64,000 nt of DNA from Olsenella timonensis (GTDB taxonomy: Bacteria; Actinomycetota; Coriobacteriia; Coriobacteriales; Atopobiaceae): assembly GCF_900119915.1 (NCBI RefSeq), contig NZ_LT635455.1, forward strand, positions 620,001 through 684,000, given 5' to 3'. The notes beneath the pieces are model-generated. The model did not search any database. It was not told the DNA's origin and worked only from the letters and a program-made list of their open reading frames with translations. Of the stretch, positions 59,289 through 64,000 are shown one piece after another. Numbering within the stretch: position 1 is the stretch's first letter; each line of letters begins with the position of its first letter. A program made the translations under genes and the position numbers.

Positions 59289-60452
59289 ATGGCAGTCAAC
59301 CGCTTCGTCCTGAACAACATCTCCTACCACGGCTCCGGCGCGATCAAGGAGATCCCCGGCGAGCTCGAGCGCCGCGGCTACAAGAAGGCCTTCGTCTGCT
59401 CCGACCCGGACCTCGTGAAGTTTGGCGTCGTCGCCAAGGTGACCGACCTGCTCGACGAGGCGGGCATCGCCTGGGAGCTCTACTCGGAGATCAAGCCCAA
59501 CCCCACGATCAAGAACGTCCAGGACGGCGTCGAGGCATACAAGGCGTCCGGCGCCGACTGCATCGTCACCATCGGCGGCGGCTCCTCGATGGACACCGCC
59601 AAGGGCATCGGCATCATCGTCGCCAACCCCGAGTTCGCCGACGTCGTGTCCCTCGAGGGCGTGGCCCCCACCAAGAAGCACGCCGTCTTCACCATCGCCG
59701 TGCCCACCACCGCCGGCACCGCGGCCGAGGTCACGATCAACTACGTGATCACCGACCCCGAGAAGGTCCGCAAGTTCGTGTGCGTCGACGTCAACGACAT
59801 CCCCGACGTCGCCGTGGTCGACCCCGACATGATGGCCTCCATGCCCGCCGGGCTCACCGCCGCCACCGGCATGGACGCGCTCACGCACGCCATCGAGGGC
59901 TACACCACCCAGGGCGCCTGGGAGCTCTCCGACATGTTCCACTACAAGGCGATCCAGCTCATCTCCCGGCACCTGCGCGACGCCGTGGCCGAGGCCAAGA
60001 GCGGCGTTCCCGGCTCCGGTCGCGAGGGCATGGCGCTCGCCCAGTACATCGCCGGCATGGGCTTCTCCAACGTGGGCCTCGGCATCGACCACGCCATGGC
60101 GCACACGCTCTCCGCTCACTACGACACCCCGCACGGCGTCGCCTGCGCGATGCTGCTGCCCGTTGCGATGGAGTACAACAAGCCCGTCGTGACCAAGCGC
60201 CTGGCCGAGGTCGCCGTCGCCATGGGCGTCGACACCACCGGCATGAGCGACGACGAGGCCGCCGACGCCGCGATCGCCGCGGTGCGCCAGCTCTCCGCCG
60301 ACGTCAGCATCAAGTCCACGTGCGACGGCCTCGTCGAGGCCGACCTCGACCAGCTCGCCGACGACGCCATCGCCGACGCCTGCTTCCCGGGCAACCCGCG
60401 CGAGGCCGACCACGCCGCCGTCGTGGAGCTGTTCCGCAAGGTCATGGCGTAG
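59289..60452 (+). CDS. fucO: Iron-containing alcohol dehydrogenase, lactaldehyde reductase-like (FucO)
   Basis: 387 aa group III dehydrogenase. GGGSSMDTAKG (about 96-106) binds NAD; TTAGTAAEVT, TGMDALTHAIEGY, and DHAMAHTLSAHYDTPHG give the Asp/His metal ligands. Length and NxPT/HGSGAI N-terminus agree with FucO, which interconverts lactaldehyde and 1,2-propanediol; other alcohols are possible. No fucose or rhamnose genes are adjacent. Ribosome site GGGGGG upstream of ATG 59289. Confidence 0.93.
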   Translation: MAVNRFVLNNISYHGSGAIKEIPGELERRGYKKAFVCSDPDLVKFGVVAKVTDLLDEAGIAWELYSEIKPNPTIKNVQDGVEAYKASGADCIVTIGGGSSMDTAKGIGIIVANPEFADVVSLEGVAPTKKHAVFTIAVPTTAGTAAEVTINYVITDPEKVRKFVCVDVNDIPDVAVVDPDMMASMPAGLTAATGMDALTHAIEGYTTQGAWELSDMFHYKAIQLISRHLRDAVAEAKSGVPGSGREGMALAQYIAGMGFSNVGLGIDHAMAHTLSAHYDTPHGVACAMLLPVAMEYNKPVVTKRLAEVAVAMGVDTTGMSDDEAADAAIAAVRQLSADVSIKSTCDGLVEADLDQLADDAIADACFPGNPREADHAAVVELFRKVMA

Positions 60453-60475
60453 GATTCCCTGCGGCTTGCGCCCAC

Positions 60476-60518
60476 GGGGCGAGAAGGACGCGCGGTGCGC
60501 GCCCTTCTCGCCCCTTTT
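60476..60518 (+). terminator. Rho-independent terminator of the FucO-like gene
   Basis: Perfect 12-bp stem 60476-60487 with 60503-60514 (GGGGCGAGAAGG / CCTTCTCGCCCC) followed by TTTT. It shows that the recurrent GCGAGAAGG word can be one arm of a terminator. Confidence 0.92.
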
Positions 60519-60546
60519 GCTTACAGAGACATTACACGGCTGTCAG

Positions 60547-60565
60547 GTCGCGTTCAGGTTTCCCG
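60547..60565 (+). promoter_or_regulatory. Direct repeat TCAGGT-N6-TCAGGT upstream of the envelope operon
   Basis: In TGTCAGGTCGCGTTCAGGTTTCC the two TCAGG units are about 11 bases apart, the spacing typical for OmpR/PhoB-family response regulator sites. A GAGAAT -10-like box follows. Confidence 0.35.
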
Positions 60566-60725
60566 TGTGAGAATGGCTGTGGCAACAGGGGCCGGTCGCT
60601 CAGCTCTCTCGACCCCCGTCCCCCGGAGGCGCCCCCGCGTCAGCTCCGGGTAAGGGAGATGGCCCCTCGAGCCCCCAGGACGGCTCTGTGAAGAGGAAGG
60701 CCATCTCTCGACAAAGGGGATCAAC

Positions 60726-61649
60726 ATGACAAAGAAGACCGTTCCGATCGTCCTTGCCACGCTGTTCTCGCTCACCATGCTCACCGGCGCACTCACGGGA
60801 TGCCAGACGGCGCAGCCGTCGGGCGCCCAGCCCACGACGAGCGCCGAGGACCAGGCTGCCAGCTTCGACGGCGGGGGGGAGCTCACGCTGCGCGTCAACC
60901 CCGAGTTCGTCATCCGCTACGACGAGGCGGGAAACGTCGTCGACGTCACGGCCGCCAACGACCCCGCGAAGACCATCGCCATCGCCCCGGTCGACTATGA
61001 GGGCAAGGAGGCCCGCGCGGTCGTGAGCTGGCTCGTAACCAAGATTCACGAGGCGGGCCTGCTCGTCGACGCCGAGACGGGCACCGGTCGCACCATCCAC
61101 CTCGACGTCAGCGAGGGCTCCTCGCTGCCGAGCGACGACTTCCTGCGCAACATCGTCTCCGACGCCGAGACCTACGTGGTGAGCCAGTCGGTGGTGGCGC
61201 CCATGGAGGTGTCCGGTCACGAGTCCTACGGCTGGACCGACTACGGCGACTCCGACTACGGTCCCGAGAACGACGGCGTGACCGACTACTACGACACCGA
61301 CTACGGCCCGCTCAACGACGGCGCCACCGACTACGACGACACGGACTACGGGCCCAACAACGACGGCGTGACCGACTACGGCAGCTCCTCGTACGGGTCG
61401 GGCGGGTCCTCCCAGGGCTCGTCGGCGCCGTCTACCACCACGACCACCACGCCGCCCGCGGCAACCACGCCGCCCGCGGCCACCACTCCGAGCGCGCCTC
61501 CCGCAGCCACCACGCCGAGCGCGCCGACCGGCGGCGGGGACTCCGGATACGACTCGGGCAACTCCGGCTATGGCAACTCCGGCTACGGCAACTCCGGCTA
61601 CGGCGACTTGGGCAACTCCGGCTACGGCGACTCGGGATATGACGACTAG
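60726..61649 (+). CDS. Repeat-containing lipoprotein, first gene of the CotH/VTC operon
   Basis: 307 aa. Lipobox LTGC with Cys26. A globular domain (about 50-155) opens GELTLRVNPEFVIRYDEAGNVVDV, similar to the extracytoplasmic domain of RsgI-type anti-sigma factors, including the Asn58-Pro59 pair that such proteins can cleave. Then three tandem repeats of TDYxDTDYGPxNDGx (171-218), a Thr/Pro/Ala stretch (about 235-268) and GNSGYGNSGYG repeats (273-307). The aromatic acidic repeats suggest surface binding or Ca binding. Its last 11 bases overlap the next gene. The RsgI comparison is inference. Confidence 0.82.
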   Translation: MTKKTVPIVLATLFSLTMLTGALTGCQTAQPSGAQPTTSAEDQAASFDGGGELTLRVNPEFVIRYDEAGNVVDVTAANDPAKTIAIAPVDYEGKEARAVVSWLVTKIHEAGLLVDAETGTGRTIHLDVSEGSSLPSDDFLRNIVSDAETYVVSQSVVAPMEVSGHESYGWTDYGDSDYGPENDGVTDYYDTDYGPLNDGATDYDDTDYGPNNDGVTDYGSSSYGSGGSSQGSSAPSTTTTTTPPAATTPPAATTPSAPPAATTPSAPTGGGDSGYDSGNSGYGNSGYGNSGYGDLGNSGYGDSGYDD

Positions 61650-62343
61650 GCTCGGAGGCCGCGCGTCCGTTCCGGGCGCCCGCCACGAGTTCAAACACCG
61701 CCTGGACGCGGCGGAGGCGGAGGCTCTCGCGCGCCGTCTCCGTCGCGTCCTTCCCCTCGACGCCCACGGCGGCGAGCACGGCTACCGTGTCACGAGTCTC
61801 TACTTCGACACGCCCTACGACGAGACGCTTCTCGAGAAGGTCAACGGCTTGAGCCGGCGCGAGAAGTTCCGTCTGCGCTACTACGGGACGGACGTGAGCC
61901 GCGTGCGCCTTGAGCGCAAGTCGAAGGCGGCCGGCCTCGGCTTCAAGTCCCGCTCGGAGCTCACGCGCGAGCAGGCCGAGCGGCTGGTCGCCGGGGACGC
62001 CGACGTCCTTCTCGCCGTGGGAGGGGAGGCGGCCGCCGAGCTTTACCTCCGGATGCGCACGCGGCTCCTGCGCCCGCGGACGGTGGTGTCGTATGACCGC
62101 CTCGCCTTCTCGTATGCGCCCGGCAACGTGCGCGTGACGATCGACACGCGCCTGCGCGCCGGAATGAGCGTGGGTGACTTCCTGCGCCCGGACGCGCTCA
62201 TGCTGCCCGTGGACCCGGGCCTCGCTATCCTCGAGGTCAAGTGGGACCGCTTTCTCCCCGACGTCGTCGCCGCGGCCGTCCAGCTCTCGGGCCGTCGGCA
62301 CGTCTCGCACTCCAAGTACGCCGCCTGCCGCCGCCACGAGTAG
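61639..62343 (+). CDS. VTC-domain protein (polyphosphate polymerase-like)
   Basis: 234 aa. Tunnel-fold residues of the VTC/CYTH-like family: RHEFKHRL, VTSLYFDTPYDE, KFRLRYYG, RLERKSK, VVSYDRLAF, VTIDTRLRA and ILEVKW, giving the alternating Lys/Arg/Glu lining that binds triphosphate and metal. In yeast Vtc4 this domain makes polyphosphate; bacterial homologues next to DUF4956 and CotH are uncharacterised to my knowledge. ATG 61639 lies inside the end of the lipoprotein gene, so the two are coupled. Confidence 0.92.
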   Translation: MTTRLGGRASVPGARHEFKHRLDAAEAEALARRLRRVLPLDAHGGEHGYRVTSLYFDTPYDETLLEKVNGLSRREKFRLRYYGTDVSRVRLERKSKAAGLGFKSRSELTREQAERLVAGDADVLLAVGGEAAAELYLRMRTRLLRPRTVVSYDRLAFSYAPGNVRVTIDTRLRAGMSVGDFLRPDALMLPVDPGLAILEVKWDRFLPDVVAAAVQLSGRRHVSHSKYAACRRHE

Positions 62344-62393
62344 CGCCGTGATGCGATCCCGACCCCTCCGTCCCGGAACCTGAAGGAGAGCCG

Positions 62394-63065
62394 ATGACCT
62401 TCCAGGACATCTTCACCTCGTCGTTTCTCGAGCGCGTGGACGCCGTGCCGCTGCTCGACATGGCACTTGCCCTGGTCCTGGCGTGCCTGGTGGGGCTCTT
62501 CGTCGTCTTTGTCTACCGACGCACCTACTCGGGGGTCATGTACTCGGCGAGCTTCGGCGCGACCCTCGTCGCCCTCACGCTCGTCACCACCCTCGTGATC
62601 CTGGCGGTCTCGAGCAACGTGCTTCTGTCCCTGGGCATGGTGGGCGCCCTGTCCATCGTGCGCTTCCGCACGCCGGTCAAGGAGCCGCTCGACATCGTCT
62701 TCCTCTTCTGGTGCATCGCCGCGGGCATCGTCCTTGCCGCCGGGCTCATCCCGCTCGCGCTCCTGGGCAGCGCCTTCATCGGGGCGGTGCTGCTGGCGTT
62801 CTCGGCGCGGCGCAACGTGGACCGTCCGTACCTGCTTGTGATGCGCGCGGCGTCCGAGGAGGTGGCTCAGGCGGCGGAGTCTCTGGTGCGCGAGCGCGCC
62901 CGGGCCGCCTCGCTCAAGAGCAAGACCGTGGAGCCCGACTGCATAGAGCTCGACTTCGAGGTGCGCCTGCGCGGTGAGGACTCCACGCTCGTCGGCGAGC
63001 TCGCTGCCAGCGAGGGCGTCTCCAACGTCGCGCTCGTCTCCTACAACGGCGACTACCTGGGCTAG
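62394..63065 (+). CDS. DUF4956 membrane protein
   Basis: 223 aa. Four predicted helices (about 20-135) with the family motif LGMVGALSIVRFRTPVKEP, then a cytoplasmic alpha/beta domain. DUF4956 proteins almost always sit between VTC-domain and CotH genes, as here, and are thought to be the membrane part of that system. ATG 62394 has GAAGGAG upstream. The GTG of CotH begins 3 bases after its stop. Confidence 0.93.
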   Translation: MTFQDIFTSSFLERVDAVPLLDMALALVLACLVGLFVVFVYRRTYSGVMYSASFGATLVALTLVTTLVILAVSSNVLLSLGMVGALSIVRFRTPVKEPLDIVFLFWCIAAGIVLAAGLIPLALLGSAFIGAVLLAFSARRNVDRPYLLVMRAASEEVAQAAESLVRERARAASLKSKTVEPDCIELDFEVRLRGEDSTLVGELAASEGVSNVALVSYNGDYLG

Positions 63066-63067
63066 CC

Positions 63068-64000
63068 GTGCTCGCCCGCCGATGGTCAACGGTCGTCTGC
63101 GCCCTCGCGCTCGTCGCGGCGTTCCTCGTCGCGGGGGCCTTCTATGCCGCCGGCGCCGCGGGCCTCATAGCCGTCGAGAAGGACGAGCCCGCCTACCTCT
63201 CGTTCTTCTCGGACGACCGTGTGCACGAGCTCGAGATATCCGTCGAGGACTGGGACGCGTTTCTCGCAGTCGCGCCCGAGGAGCGCTACGTGCGCGCGGA
63301 CGTGACCCTCGACGGCCACACGGTTCGCGGCGTCGGGCTGCGGGCCAAGGGCAACAACTCCCGGCGGCTCGTGGAGCAGGCTGGTCACGTGCGCTACGGG
63401 CTCAAGATCGAGTTCGACCACTACGAGGAGGGGCTCAGCTACCTGGGGCTCGACAAGCTCTCCCTGGACGCGTCGTTTCAGGACAACAGCTACCTCAAGA
63501 CCTACGTGGCGCTTGACATGATGGCGTTCATGGGCGTGCCCACGCCCGAGGCGAGCTTCGTGCAGGTGAGCGTCAACGGCCAGGTATGGGGCCTGTACCT
63601 GGCGGTGGAGGATCCCGAGGACGCCTTCGCGGAGCGCCTGTTCGGCGACGGCCACGGCATGCTCTACAAGCCGGACTATCGCCGGCTCTCCGACGAGAAC
63701 GCCGACGTCGCCCTGCGCTACGTGGGCGAGGACCCAGCGTGCTACGACAACATCCTGCGCACGGCGCGCTTCGACCTCGCCGCCGGGGACGCCGAGGAGC
63801 TCATCGGTGCGCTGCGGACGCTCTCGAGCGGCGAGAATATCGACAAGGTCGTGGACGTGGACGAGGTCCTGCGCTACTTCGCCGTCCAGTCCTTCGTGGT
63901 CAACCTCGACAGCTATCTGGGGCGCACCGGTCACAACTACCTGCTCTACGTGGAGGAGGGGCGTCTCTCCATGCTGCCGTGGGACTACAACCTGGCCTTC
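63068..64000 (+). CDS. CotH-family protein kinase-like protein (N-terminal part)
   Basis: 311 codons are visible and the frame runs off the window. GTG 63068 directly follows the DUF4956 stop. One N-terminal membrane helix (about 8-36), then the CotH domain: GVGLRAKGNNSRR, LSLDASFQDNSYLKTYVALDMM, VSVNGQVWGLYLAVEDPED, MLYKPDY, and YFAVQSFVVNLDSYLGRTGHNYLLY...MLPWDYN. CotH is an atypical protein kinase that phosphorylates spore coat proteins in Bacillus; homologues in non-spore-formers are extracytoplasmic. The Asp in LPWDYN is a metal-binding candidate. A substrate in this operon may be the repeat lipoprotein. Confidence 0.93.
   Translation, partial: MLARRWSTVVCALALVAAFLVAGAFYAAGAAGLIAVEKDEPAYLSFFSDDRVHELEISVEDWDAFLAVAPEERYVRADVTLDGHTVRGVGLRAKGNNSRRLVEQAGHVRYGLKIEFDHYEEGLSYLGLDKLSLDASFQDNSYLKTYVALDMMAFMGVPTPEASFVQVSVNGQVWGLYLAVEDPEDAFAERLFGDGHGMLYKPDYRRLSDENADVALRYVGEDPACYDNILRTARFDLAAGDAEELIGALRTLSSGENIDKVVDVDEVLRYFAVQSFVVNLDSYLGRTGHNYLLYVEEGRLSMLPWDYNLAF

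Noticed and set aside
61233-61400. CRISPR-like array
   Set aside because: The repeats are in frame and encode a protein repeat; no spacer structure and no cas genes.
61432-62337. Long minus-strand frames opposite the envelope operon
   Set aside because: They are shadows of the repeat lipoprotein and VTC genes with repeat-derived low complexity.

Overview
This window reads as a high-GC Gram-positive chromosome segment, most likely from the class Coriobacteriia (an Olsenella/Atopobium-like genus). That placement is inferred from overall codon use, TATAAT/TAGAAT/TACAAT-like -10 boxes, the set of LysR, Feo and PTS genes, and familiar coriobacterial protein types. No database search was possible. 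Coding density is high. There are no rRNA, tRNA or CRISPR loci, no transposase and no phage.

Layout. 0-6 kb: tail of an ABC-type permease, a stand-alone glucose-family EIIA, a small unknown protein, a HAD phosphatase, a secreted wall-type protein carrying an almost eukaryotic ubiquitin domain (2176-3072), aspS and an aquaporin. 6-15.5 kb: a lipoprotein solute-binding protein followed by a very large MscS channel with duplicated sensor-like domains, a heterodimeric ABC exporter and a polysaccharide-type flippase. 15.6-26.2 kb: PEP carboxylase, PPK2, the ferrous iron locus feoA-feoA-feoB with a Cys-rich/HMA accessory protein, a ZIP transporter, gpmA and a second Cys-rich mini-protein. 26.5-32.2 kb: a glutamine-synthetase-like protein with several metal ligands replaced, a complete polar amino acid ABC transporter and an orphan GlnR-like regulator, which together look like a nitrogen module. 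32.4-40.7 kb: HtrA protease, DUF2130 protein, DegV, a FeoA-FeoB fusion, a LOG-family protein, an atypical HPr and a UDG-superfamily glycosylase. 40.7-50.5 kb: fructokinase-like PfkB, LacI regulator, P-type ATPase, LysR regulators, amylosucrase and a nitroreductase; the fructokinase, LacI protein and amylosucrase could serve sucrose use. 50.6-57.8 kb: exonuclease, phosphofructokinase, a RelB/YafQ-type toxin-antitoxin pair whose toxin has an in-frame UGA, a phenylacetate-CoA-ligase/ACT pair, TatA and a LysR regulator. 57.9-64 kb: M20 peptidase, FucO-like dehydrogenase and a four-gene envelope operon (repeat lipoprotein, VTC-like domain, DUF4956, CotH), which runs off the window.

Between genes there are unusually many long palindromes and widely spaced inverted repeats. 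They fall into several sequence families, and one palindrome is bounded by an 8-bp direct repeat at a stop codon. A GAGAAG(G/A)AC / GT(C/T)CTTCTC word recurs in many intergenic regions, often as facing pairs. The strongest single observation is the ubiquitin-domain protein. Its predicted signal peptidase site lies exactly before the ubiquitin-like Met1, all seven ubiquitin lysines are kept, the C-terminal Gly-Gly is absent, and it ends in an LAxTG-type sorting signal.
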